NCBI GenBank assembly: GCA_022071965.1 | Contig: JAJVIQ010000035.1 | Location: 1 to 32,061, forward strand | Origin: Gammaproteobacteria bacterium | GTDB taxonomy: Bacteria > Pseudomonadota > Gammaproteobacteria > JAJPIJ01 | Reading direction: 5' to 3' | DNA: 32,061 nucleotides | Shown here: one piece after another, positions 7,877-14,368 of the stretch | Layout of the letters: the number at the start of each line of letters is the position of its first letter | Numbering within the stretch: position 1 is the first letter of the stretch | Translations under genes and position numbers: made by a program | The notes under the pieces: generated by a model | The model's input: only the letters and a program-made list of their open reading frames with translations | What the model was told of the DNA's origin: nothing | The model's database searches: none

Positions 7877-8004
7877 AGGATCACGGCACCCGGGGCACGC
7901 GTCCGGCGGCGGTTCGGGGAGCGTCCGTGGCCAGACGTCCCTGGAGCCGCCCGCTCGATTGGACGAGGGGGTCCCTTGCTGCGACTTCCAGTATTCCGCG
8001 CAGG

Positions 8005-8036
8005 GGCGAGCCTGTCGGCGCTACGCCGACATCGCC
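8005..8036. repeat. Strong inverted repeat, no T-tract
   Basis: Perfect 8-bp stem TGTCGGCG/CGCCGACA with a CTA triloop (8013-8031). It is extended after a 3-base bulge by GGCGA/TCGCC (8005-8009 with 8032-8036). There is no U-run on either strand, so it is not a standard intrinsic terminator. It may be a REP-like palindrome, mRNA 3' stabiliser or Rho-associated end of the CsrA-like transcript. Confidence 0.75.
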
Positions 8037-8076
8037 GCAAATCGCGAGCGCCTGCGCTCCCCGGGGTGAGTGTTTA

Positions 8077-8090
8077 CTGATCCGGGTCAA
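8077..8090. promoter_or_regulatory. FNR/ANR-like binding site
   Basis: CTGATCCGGGTCAA matches the FNR/ANR consensus TTGAT-N4-ATCAA at eight of ten defined positions, with the dyad TGA(C/T)...(G/A)TCA intact. It lies 140 bases upstream of the small membrane protein start, a reasonable distance for activation. It overlaps the CCGGGT/ACCCGG hairpin, so coincidence is possible. Confidence 0.45.
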
Positions 8091-8229
8091 GAAACCCGGC
8101 ATGCGCCGAACTAGGTTTCGATCCAGGGAAGGTGTGATCGGGGCGAGCCCGATCGCCTGGATCGGCCCGGGAGTGGCGACGGAGATTCGTCCTGTACCGG
8201 CGGAGGCAATGCCTCGAGGAGGAAATTCG

Positions 8230-8427
8230 ATGGATCCTCTCAACATGGTTATCTTGCTGGCTCTCCTTGCGACCGTGGCGGCCCTGGGTATCGGCCTGGG
8301 GTCCATGGCGCACGGCGGCGTATTCGACGAACGGCACAGCACCCAGTTGATGTTCGTGCGCGTGGGCGCACAGGCCCTCACCTTCGTACTGCTGCTGATC
8401 GCCATCTACTTGGCAAGCGTCGGCTGA
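8230..8427 (+). CDS. HIG1-like twin-transmembrane small protein
   Basis: Protein of 65 residues with two hydrophobic helices (about 5-24 and 46-62) joined by a polar loop, GSMAHGGVFDERHSTQLMFVR. This loop resembles the GSMxxGG...SxxLMxxRV pattern of short bacterial HIG1-type/twin-transmembrane proteins, some relatives of which associate with respiratory complexes. It is expected in the inner membrane. ATG 8230 is fixed by GAGGAGG at 8216-8222 with 7 bases spacing; longer in-frame starts upstream have no such site. A 5-bp hairpin (8203-8215) abuts the ribosome-binding site. The gene is firm; the family assignment is moderate. Confidence 0.82.
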   Translation: MDPLNMVILLALLATVAALGIGLGSMAHGGVFDERHSTQLMFVRVGAQALTFVLLLIAIYLASVG

Positions 8428-8589
8428 TGCGCTGATCGCAACTCCGCGCGCGATGCGCGTCTGAGCGGTCTGCGGTTGTGATCCTTTCTTGGAACGCGGC
8501 GGATATATCGAACCGCGGGGGGTATGGTTTTGGGGACTCGATCGCGGCAAACCGAACTGAACCGAACCGCGGAGCGCGACAGAAGAGAT

Positions 8590-8677
8590 TGGCGGAGAGA
8601 GCGGGATTCGAACCCGCGAGGGGTTTCCCCCTACACGATTTCCAGTCGTGCGCCTTCGACCACTCGGCCACCTCTCC
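8590..8677 (-). tRNA. tRNA-Ser(GGA)
   Basis: On the minus strand a class II tRNA folds completely. It has acceptor GGAGAGG/TCTCTCC (last pair G-T), a D arm GGCCGAGTGG, anticodon stem CACGA/TCGTG around loop CTGGAAA with anticodon GGA, a long variable arm GTAGGGGGAAACCCCT, and T arm GCGGG-TTCGAAT-CCCGC. The discriminator G and an encoded CCA follow (8592-8590). The long variable arm and G73 agree with serine. It reads UCC and UCU codons. No att-like direct repeat of its 3' end was noticed nearby. Confidence 0.98.
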
Positions 8678-8778
8678 GGGAAACGCGGACGCGCGATTCT
8701 ACACGAAATGCCTGCAGGTTTGACCCCGCGCCCGGAGCGGCAGGGGCGCGGGCGCGATCCACTCGAACTGCCTTGGAG

Positions 8779-10158
8779 TCAGCCGCTCACCGGGAGCTGC
8801 AGTTCGGCCTCCAGCCCCCCCTGGGGATGGTTGCGCAGCGTCAACGTTCCGCCCAGGCGCGTGGCGATGTTGCGGGCGATGGGCAGGCCCAGGCCGGTGC
8901 CGCCGGTCTCGCGCGAGCGCGACACCTCCAGGCGGTAGAAGGGCTCGAATACCTTCTCCAGCTCGCCCTGCGGGATGCCCGGCCCGCCGTCGCGCACCGT
9001 GATCCGCGCCCGCCCGCCCTGCGTCTGCGCGCGCACCCGGGCGTAGCCGCCGTACTTCACGGCATTCTCGATGACGTTGCTCAGGCAGCGACGCAGCGCG
9101 GTGGGATTCGCGCGCACCGGGACCGAGGCCCTGCCTTCGGCAGTCACGTCCATGCCGGCATCGGCGAGGTCGGCACACACACTGCCGATGAGCGCATCCA
9201 GATCGAGCGTCTGCACGGCTTCGGGCACATCGAGGCTGCGGGCGAGTTCCAGCCCCTCGCGGACCATGTCCTGCATCGCGGTCATGTCCTCGATGAGCTT
9301 CGCCCGCAGCGCCTCGTCGCTCACCTTTTCCAGCCGCAGGCGCAGGCGCGTGAGCGGTGTCTGCAGATCGTGCGAGATGGCCGCCAGCATCTGCGTGCGC
9401 TCATGCAGATGACCGCGAATGCGCGCCTGCATCGCATTGAACGCCGCGGCGGCACGCCTGACCTCCGCCGGTCCGGATCCCTCATCCAGCGGCGGCTGAT
9501 CGAAATCCTCGCCCAGGGCCTTGGCGGCCTGTGCCAGCCGCGCAATCGGTCCCGTCGCCATGCGCGCCACTCCGTAGGCGAGCAGCGCGACGCAAGCGGC
9601 GAAGAACAGCAGGTACGGCGACTGCCACCGGATGAGCTTCATGCGCGGTGGCGGCACCATGCCCGTGTGCATCACGAAACTGAACGGTGTGCCGTCCTGC
9701 AGCGTTAGCGAGATCGCCCGACACTCGGGCCTGAAGCGAGGTCCCGGCGGCTTGTCACTGAATCGATGGCCGTCACGATCATGTCTGCGGAATTCGGGAC
9801 ACTGGGTGTCCGGCACGCGGATGACCGCGAGTTTGCTGTCATCTCCGAGCTGCGCCCGCAGCGCGGCGGCGAGGGCGGCATCCTGCGGCCCGCGGCGATC
9901 CGCCGACCAGCGGACGTCGAAGAAGCCGCGCATGAGGCGCCGATCGCCAACGATCCCGTTGCGGGCGCCGGCCGGTACCGAATCGAGCAAGGAAACGAGC
10001 TCGGCCACTCGCTCGACGACGCGCGATTCGTTCATCTGCGAGAACGCGCGCTTGCGCTCCAGGCCGGAGAGGAACGCGGTCACCGCCACGGCCAGGATGA
10101 TCCCGGCGAGCAGCGCCAGGAACACGCGCCCGGCCATCGATCCGAGGAAGCCCTGCAT
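8779..10158 (-). CDS. Membrane sensor histidine kinase (OmpR partner type)
   Basis: Inner-membrane kinase of 459 residues, second gene of a two-gene operon with the regulator at 10158-10880; its ATG overlaps the regulator's TGA by one base (TGATG). TM1 is about 11-31 and TM2 about 181-198, enclosing a roughly 150-residue periplasmic sensor with Cys120 and Cys146 and a charged His/Arg/Asp stretch (EFRRHDRDGHRF). A HAMP domain follows (about 200-252). The H-box is AAISHDLQTPLTRLR with phospho-acceptor His263. The ATPase domain has N-box NVIENAVKYG (361-370), G1 DGGPG (390-394) and G2 GGTGLGL (419-425). All catalytic motifs are intact. The neighbouring Spy/CpxP-like gene suggests an envelope or metal stress stimulus, which is inference. 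Confidence 0.94.
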   Translation of the reverse strand: MQGFLGSMAGRVFLALLAGIILAVAVTAFLSGLERKRAFSQMNESRVVERVAELVSLLDSVPAGARNGIVGDRRLMRGFFDVRWSADRRGPQDAALAAALRAQLGDDSKLAVIRVPDTQCPEFRRHDRDGHRFSDKPPGPRFRPECRAISLTLQDGTPFSFVMHTGMVPPPRMKLIRWQSPYLLFFAACVALLAYGVARMATGPIARLAQAAKALGEDFDQPPLDEGSGPAEVRRAAAAFNAMQARIRGHLHERTQMLAAISHDLQTPLTRLRLRLEKVSDEALRAKLIEDMTAMQDMVREGLELARSLDVPEAVQTLDLDALIGSVCADLADAGMDVTAEGRASVPVRANPTALRRCLSNVIENAVKYGGYARVRAQTQGGRARITVRDGGPGIPQGELEKVFEPFYRLEVSRSRETGGTGLGLPIARNIATRLGGTLTLRNHPQGGLEAELQLPVSG

Positions 10159-10880
10159 CAGCGCTCCACCGTCACCGGCAGACTGAGCACGTAGCCCTCG
10201 CTGCGCACGGTCTTGATGATCTGTGGCGAGCGCGCGTCCTCGTCGAGCTTCTGCCGCACGCGGCTGACCAGCAGGTCGACGGAGCGGTCGTAAGGCTCGG
10301 CGTCGCGGCCACGCGTGAGATTGAGGAGCTGATCGCGGTTGAGTACGCGGTTGGGGTGATCCAGGAACACCTTCAGCAGACGGAACTCCGCGCCCGAGAG
10401 CGACACGACGACGGCGCCGGGGCTGACGAGCTGGCGCGTGTCCAATTCGAGCGTCCAGCCGCCGAAGCGCATCCGCCTCGCCGCCGGGGCCTCCATGTTC
10501 GGGGGCAGGGCGCGCGTCCGCCGCAGCACGCTGCGTATGCGCGCCAGGAGTTCGCGCGGCTCGAAGGGCTTGGTGATGTAGTCATCGGCGCCCATCTCCA
10601 GTCCCAATATCCGGTCGACCGGCGCGCCGCGCGCCGTAAGCATGATGACCGGCAGGTTCGACTGCGCGCGCAGGTCGCGGCAGAGGGTCAGCCCGTCCTC
10701 CCCGGGCAGCGTCAGGTCGAGCACCAACAGGTCGACGCGCGAGGTCTCGAGCACGCGGCGCATGGCGGCGCCGTCGGCCGCCGTCAGCGTCCTGAATCCG
10801 TTGCCGTCGAGATACTCGGCGAGCAGCGTGCGGATCTCCCGGTCGTCGTCGACGATGAGTATCTGGGCGTCCGATTCCAT
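10158..10880 (-). CDS. OmpR-family response regulator
   Basis: Regulator of 240 residues: receiver domain (about 6-120) with acidic VDDD at 10-13, phosphoacceptor Asp55 in LVLDLTLPGEDG, MLTAR and TKPFEPREL. A winged-helix DNA-binding domain follows (about 140-235) with the typical EFRLLKVFLDHPNRVLNRDQ and RSVDLLVSRVRQKL stretches. It precedes and overlaps the kinase gene. ATG 10880 is used because the receiver domain begins immediately after it; in-frame starts further up (to 11165) would run into the divergent control region. It very likely binds the GATACA repeats between this gene and the Spy-like gene. Confidence 0.95.
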   Translation of the reverse strand: MESDAQILIVDDDREIRTLLAEYLDGNGFRTLTAADGAAMRRVLETSRVDLLVLDLTLPGEDGLTLCRDLRAQSNLPVIMLTARGAPVDRILGLEMGADDYITKPFEPRELLARIRSVLRRTRALPPNMEAPAARRMRFGGWTLELDTRQLVSPGAVVVSLSGAEFRLLKVFLDHPNRVLNRDQLLNLTRGRDAEPYDRSVDLLVSRVRQKLDEDARSPQIIKTVRSEGYVLSLPVTVER

Positions 10881-10950
10881 GCGCGGATTATCGCCTCGGC
10901 CCGTGGCGCAGTGGTGAGCAGGATTGTACGGGCCGGTAGCGCCCGCCGGA

Positions 10951-11033
10951 ACCGATACACAACGATACAAATCCCCGTCCCCGCGTACAAACCGGATACA
11001 ACAACGGGCCCCCGCGACACATCCGCGATACAC
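10951..11033. promoter_or_regulatory. Phased GATACA direct repeats, likely regulator operator
   Basis: The 220-base divergent region contains repeated TACA-type elements: CCGATACACA and ACGATACAAA side by side at 10952-10971 (10-bp period), GTACAA at 10985 with GATACA at 10995 (TACA cores 11 bp apart), and a further GATACA at 11027. OmpR-family dimers bind two tandem half-sites about 10-11 bp apart on one DNA face, which is the geometry seen here. The site lies between the regulator and Spy-like genes and could serve both. Confidence 0.65.
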
Positions 11034-11100
11034 GCGCGGCGTTGAATGCTCCCCAATCCCCGCCGCCCGGCGGGGCCACCGAACGACAGGAGACATGCAG

Positions 11101-11577
11101 ATGAAACGAATATCCGGAAGATTGCTGACCGCCGTGCTGCTGGCCGGGGCGCTCGGCGCCGCCATCCCCGCCGCCTATTCCAACGAGGGCTGGGGCCAGG
11201 GCCGCTGCTACAAGGAACGCGGCGCGAAGGGTGATCACGCGGCCCGTTTCGAGGACCGCCAGATCCTCCTGCACGCCAAGCTCAAGCTCACCCCCGAGCA
11301 GGAGCCCGCCTGGAACACCTTCGCCGGGAAGATTAAGCCCGCTGCCGCCGACGAGCGGGCCGAGCGTCCCGACCCGGAGGAATTCGCGAAGCTGACGGCG
11401 CCGGAGCGCATGGAGGCGATGCTGGCCGGGATGAAGGCGCGCGAGGAGCGCATGACTACGCACCTGGACGCCGTGAAAGAGTTCTACGCGGTGCTCACGC
11501 CGGAGCAGCAGAAGGTGTTCGACGCGGAGTTCGGGCACGGCATGCGCGGATTCGCGTATCGCATGCACCGCGACTGA
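11101..11577 (+). CDS. Spy/CpxP-like LTxxQ periplasmic protein
   Basis: Secreted protein of 158 residues. A Sec signal peptide (basic MKRISGR, hydrophobic core, likely cleavage at AYS-NEG near residue 27) is followed by a helical domain with two LTPEQ motifs (63-67 and 132-136), the signature of the Spy/CpxP family. These are periplasmic chaperones or feedback inhibitors of two-component sensors, and some relatives bind metals. ATG 11101 is preferred because AGGAG at 11088-11092 is 8 bases away; ATG 11095, two codons earlier, is too close. It is divergent from the regulator/kinase operon, so it is probably both a target and a modulator of that system. The C-terminal end carries His and Met residues (HGMRGFAYRMHRD). 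Confidence 0.9.
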   Translation: MKRISGRLLTAVLLAGALGAAIPAAYSNEGWGQGRCYKERGAKGDHAARFEDRQILLHAKLKLTPEQEPAWNTFAGKIKPAAADERAERPDPEEFAKLTAPERMEAMLAGMKAREERMTTHLDAVKEFYAVLTPEQQKVFDAEFGHGMRGFAYRMHRD

Positions 11578-11593
11578 GCCTGCCGCCGTGTTC

Positions 11594-11690
11594 CACCCCG
11601 GACCGGGGTGCATCGATTCCTCTCCTCGATGCGCCCTGGACCCGGGTTTCCCGCCCGACCGGCAGGTCCCCCGGGCCGGCATGCCCGGGG
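11594..11690. terminator. Three successive hairpins between convergent genes
   Basis: The space between the converging Spy-like and DUF2802 genes holds three inverted repeats: CACCCCG/CGGGGTG (11594-11610, perfect, 3-base loop), GCATCGA/TCGATGC (11610-11632, 9-base loop) and CCCCGGGC/GCCCGGGG (11669-11690, perfect, 6-base loop). None has a clear T-run on either strand. They are probably a bidirectional transcription end or RNA-stabilising structures. Confidence 0.55.
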
Positions 11691-11696
11691 AAGAAC

Positions 11697-12107
11697 TCAG
11701 GCGACGCGGTTCTGCAGCCGCTCGAGGTGAGCGATGAGGTGCGCCTCGCCGCGCGACAGGCCACAGGAGCCGATGAGGTCCTCCTCGTCGGCGCCGCGGC
11801 GCAGCAGGTCGACGGCCTCGCGATAGCGTGCAGTGCCGCCGCTGTCCTGCGTGGAGAACTGTTCCTGGCGGCTGGAGAGCTGCCGCAGGCGGCGATCGTG
11901 CTCGTGCAGCGTCGCGTTCAGTCCGCGGCTGCAATCCATGAGCGCATCCACGGTGCGCTGATACTCCCCTGCGGTCTTCTCGCGCATGCTCATGTAGGCC
12001 GCGAGCTGCCCGCGCAGCGCCTGGATCTGCCTGGCCTGGCGATAGACGTAGGGCAGGGTCACCAGCCACGCGGCGAGACACAACATTTGCAGCACGAGAT
12101 CAGGCAT
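11697..12107 (-). CDS. DUF2802 membrane-anchored protein
   Basis: Protein of 136 residues with one N-terminal membrane helix (about 3-20), a coiled-coil-like central region (about 28-95) and a C-terminal block, YREAVDLLRRGADEEDLIGSCGLSRGEAHLIAHLERL. This block is the DUF2802 signature, resembling a helix-turn-helix in which a Cys-Gly-Leu-Ser-RGEA turn joins two helices. Homologues sit at the end of chemotaxis operons after cheW in polar-flagellated gammaproteobacteria, as here. Its function is not established. It is the last gene of the minus-strand operon and faces the Spy-like gene. Confidence 0.88.
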   Translation of the reverse strand: MPDLVLQMLCLAAWLVTLPYVYRQARQIQALRGQLAAYMSMREKTAGEYQRTVDALMDCSRGLNATLHEHDRRLRQLSSRQEQFSTQDSGGTARYREAVDLLRRGADEEDLIGSCGLSRGEAHLIAHLERLQNRVA

Positions 12108-12118
12108 GGAGGGTCTTC

Positions 12119-12298
12119 TCAGACGTATTCATCGAGCTGGTGGTCGTCATCGCGCGCAGGCTGCTCCCGTTCGCGCCTGCCGCGCCGGTCCTGCTCGCGC
12201 GGCGGCAATCGCGGAGCCCGGCGATTCGCGGATTCCGCGCTGTTGAGCCGCGCCGGCATCACAGCGTGCGTTCCGGCGATGTCGCGGACGTCTGCCAT
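12119..12298 (-). CDS. Small charged protein between cheW and DUF2802
   Basis: Reading frame of 59 residues starting at ATG 12298, ten bases after the cheW stop, and ending 11 bases before the DUF2802 start, so it fits the operon tightly. It is very basic and acidic by turns (RRAPRLPPREQDRRGRRERE, ending DDDHQLDEYV), with no hydrophobic segment, and is probably disordered. There is no strong ribosome-binding site, so translational coupling to cheW would be needed. I do not recognise a family. The alternative is a 200-base untranslated spacer, which would be unusually long for this compact operon. Confidence 0.45.
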   Translation of the reverse strand: MADVRDIAGTHAVMPARLNSAESANRRAPRLPPREQDRRGRREREQPARDDDHQLDEYV

Positions 12299-12307
12299 GC
12301 CTGCACG

Positions 12308-12790
12308 CTAGCAGGAGGCGACCTCGCCCCACTCCTCGGCCGACAGCAGCTTGTTGACGTCCACCAGGATGAGGATGTCGCCGTCGCGGCTGTACACGCC
12401 CTGTATGTAGCGTGAGCTCTCGCTGTTGCCGACGTTGGGCGCGGTCTCGATCTCCGAGCCGCGCAGGTTCACGACCTCGGCAACGCTGTCGACGAGGATG
12501 CCGACGATATGGCCGTCGGTCTCGATGATCACGATGCGCGTGGCGTCATCGGTTTCCTTGGACTCCAGTCCGAAGCGCGTGCGCGTGTCCAGCACCGTCA
12601 CGACGTTGCCGCGCAGATTGATGATGCCGAGCACATAGTGCGGCGCGCCCGGAACCGGGGCGATCTCGGTCATGCGCAGGACTTCCTGAACCTGCATCAC
12701 GTTGATGCCATAAGTCTCATCGCCAAGCCGGAAGGTGACCCAGCGCAGGACCGGGTCCTGTACCACCGCTTGTGCCCTGATAGCTCCCAT
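12308..12790 (-). CDS. cheW: Chemotaxis coupling protein CheW
   Basis: Protein of 160 residues consisting of one CheW domain (about 15-155) that links chemoreceptors to CheA in the array. Recognisable segments are VTFRLGDETYGINVMQVQEV, APHYVLGIINLRGNVVTVLD and DGHIVGILVDSVAEVV, all characteristic of CheW. It lies downstream of parC-parP, matching the polar chemotaxis operon order. A 137-base gap separates it from parP, so a separate promoter is possible there. Confidence 0.96.
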   Translation of the reverse strand: MGAIRAQAVVQDPVLRWVTFRLGDETYGINVMQVQEVLRMTEIAPVPGAPHYVLGIINLRGNVVTVLDTRTRFGLESKETDDATRIVIIETDGHIVGILVDSVAEVVNLRGSEIETAPNVGNSESSRYIQGVYSRDGDILILVDVNKLLSAEEWGEVASC

Positions 12791-12927
12791 GTCTGCTCTC
12801 TCCAGCGTACAGGATTGTTTCGTCGATTACGGCGCGACGCTCGCTATGATCACCGGTAGGTGTGCGCCCGGGGATCGGCATGCCCGCCGGTTCCTGGAAT
12901 TCGAAAAGCATTCTCCGTGCCACGCAC

Positions 12928-13548
12928 TCACGGCCCGGAGGCGAACGCGGTGGCGGTGCGCGCGTCGAGCCAGGCGATCATCGCCGGCACGTCGACGAGG
13001 GCGCAAAGCTCGCCCGCGACCACGCCGGCGAACCAGGGGACCTTCTCGCGCCGCTCACGCCACCGCACCGCGTCGGCGGCGAGCGAAATGGTCGTCTCGA
13101 CCCCGTTGCACGCCAGCGCCCAGCGGCCGGCGGCGATGGCGACCAGGTGCAGATCGGGGTACTCCTGCGGCGTGCCGCCGCGCGCCAGCATCATCGTGGC
13201 GTCCACGACGACGACGCGATCGCCGCCCATCGCCGACACCCCAAGGACCCACTCCGGCTGGCCGGGAAGTCGCGACAGTCGATCGGCCTGGCGGCGGATC
13301 CCGTAGAGTTCGATCAGCGGCAGGGCGAGGCGCAGGGTGCCGACCCGGATCACGGCGCATCGCCCCGGATCCGAGGTCGCCGCGGACGGCGGGATGAACG
13401 TGGATTGCGGCCTGGCCACCGTGAGCGCCTCGAGAGCTTCCGGTGCCACTGTTTCCTCGGCGAGCGCCGGCGCGTCGCGGAACAGGCTTTCGAGGTAGCC
13501 CGTCAGCGCCTCGCGCGGCTCGAGCAGCTGTGTCGGGATCGGTCTCAT
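12928..13548 (-). CDS. parP: ParP-like protein with C-terminal CheW-type domain
   Basis: Protein of 206 residues. A variable N-terminal region (1-60) starts RPIPTQLLEPREALTGYLESLF, and a CheW-like domain follows (about 62-200; RVGTLRLALPLIELYGIRR, PEWVLGVSAMGGDRVVVVDA, WFAGVVAGELCALVDVPAM). In Vibrio and relatives ParP binds ParC through its N-terminal part and CheA/receptors through a CheW-like AIF domain, stabilising arrays at the pole. Position decides the name: its ATG overlaps the parC stop by four bases (ATGA) and cheW follows. By sequence alone it would be called a CheW-domain protein. Confidence 0.85.
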   Translation of the reverse strand: MRPIPTQLLEPREALTGYLESLFRDAPALAEETVAPEALEALTVARPQSTFIPPSAATSDPGRCAVIRVGTLRLALPLIELYGIRRQADRLSRLPGQPEWVLGVSAMGGDRVVVVDATMMLARGGTPQEYPDLHLVAIAAGRWALACNGVETTISLAADAVRWRERREKVPWFAGVVAGELCALVDVPAMIAWLDARTATAFASGP

Positions 13549-14357
13549 GAGCGGGGCGCCGCTGTCGCATAGGCCGGCATTTCACCGTCGGCCATGCGCA
13601 GCGATTCGAGCAGTGCCGCGTAGGCCTGCAGGCCGCGCGCCGAGCGCGGCGCAAAGTGCGAAATCGGGATGCCGGCGCGGCTGGCGTTGCGGAACCGGGT
13701 GTCGATCGGGATCACGCCCTGCCAGAGCTGCGCGGGATAGCGGGCGTGCAGATTCTGCAGGCCCTCCTCCGCCGCACGCGTGCGCGAGTCGTACATCGTC
13801 GGCACGACGGTGACGGCGAACGGCCGGCCGCGCGAGCGCTCGATCATGGCGAGCGTGTGCATCAGACGCTCGAGTCCCTTGAGTGCGAGGAAGTCCGTCT
13901 GCACCGGCACGATCACCCGGTCGCTCGCGGCCAGCGCGTTCACCATGAGCATGCCCAGGGTCGGCGAGCAGTCCATGAGAACGTGATCGAACTGCTGGCC
14001 CCACTGGCGGAACGCGTGCGCGAGGACGAGCCCCATGCCGTCACGCGCGCCGAACTGGCGGTCCAGCGACACCAGCGCGGTGGAGGCCGGCAGCAGGTAG
14101 AGGCCGTTGAACCGTGTGCGCGCCAGCATCGAGGCGAGCGGCACGTGCACGCCGCCGGCGGCGCGCTCGAACAGGGTGTAGACGCTGCCGTCCATGGCAT
14201 CCGGGCTGCGGCCGAAATAGCTCGTGAGCGAGCCATGCGGATCGAGATCCACCAGCAGCACCCGCCGCCCCTCCGCCGCCAGCAGGCCGCCGAGCGTCAC
14301 CGTCGTCGTAGTCTTGCCGACGCCGCCCTTCTGATTGCAGATTGCCCACGCCTTCAT
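13545..14357 (-). CDS. parC: ParA-family ATPase ParC, chemosensory array positioning
   Basis: Cytoplasmic ATPase of 270 residues. A deviant Walker A, KGGVGKTT, is at 10-17 with the signature Lys10; VDLDPHGSLTSYFG follows, and VLMDCSPTLGMLMVNAL holds the Walker A' and Walker B regions. No ParB or parS-like element is nearby. Instead it is followed, with an ATGA overlap, by a ParP-like gene and then cheW, the context of ParC proteins that place chemosensory arrays at the cell pole and ensure their inheritance. It begins 11 bases after the motD stop. Confidence 0.93.
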   Translation of the reverse strand: MKAWAICNQKGGVGKTTTTVTLGGLLAAEGRRVLLVDLDPHGSLTSYFGRSPDAMDGSVYTLFERAAGGVHVPLASMLARTRFNGLYLLPASTALVSLDRQFGARDGMGLVLAHAFRQWGQQFDHVLMDCSPTLGMLMVNALAASDRVIVPVQTDFLALKGLERLMHTLAMIERSRGRPFAVTVVPTMYDSRTRAAEEGLQNLHARYPAQLWQGVIPIDTRFRNASRAGIPISHFAPRSARGLQAYAALLESLRMADGEMPAYATAAPRS

Positions 14358-14368
14358 CTTTGCCTCGC

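Larger units (their letters stand above)
7877..8229. other. Non-coding stretch with several hairpins
   Basis: A 353-base region between the CsrA-like gene and the small membrane protein gene. It holds a strong two-part hairpin at 8005-8036, a 6-bp hairpin at 8082-8099 (CCGGGT/ACCCGG), a 7-bp hairpin at 8136-8154 (GATCGGG/CCCGATC) and a 5-bp hairpin at 8203-8215 directly before the next ribosome-binding site. An FNR/ANR-like site overlaps at 8077-8090. The frame of the downstream gene stays open through much of it, but that extension has no family-like sequence. A promoter region, a long structured leader or a small RNA are all possible. Confidence 0.55.

Noticed and set aside
7927-8229. N-terminal extension of the HIG1-like protein
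   Set aside because: The frame is open, but the ideal ribosome-binding site precedes ATG 8230 and the extension has no family-like sequence.
8590-8677. Integrated element at the tRNA-Ser gene
   Set aside because: No integrase, transposase or duplicated tRNA 3' end was noticed nearby; the flanks look like ordinary chromosome.
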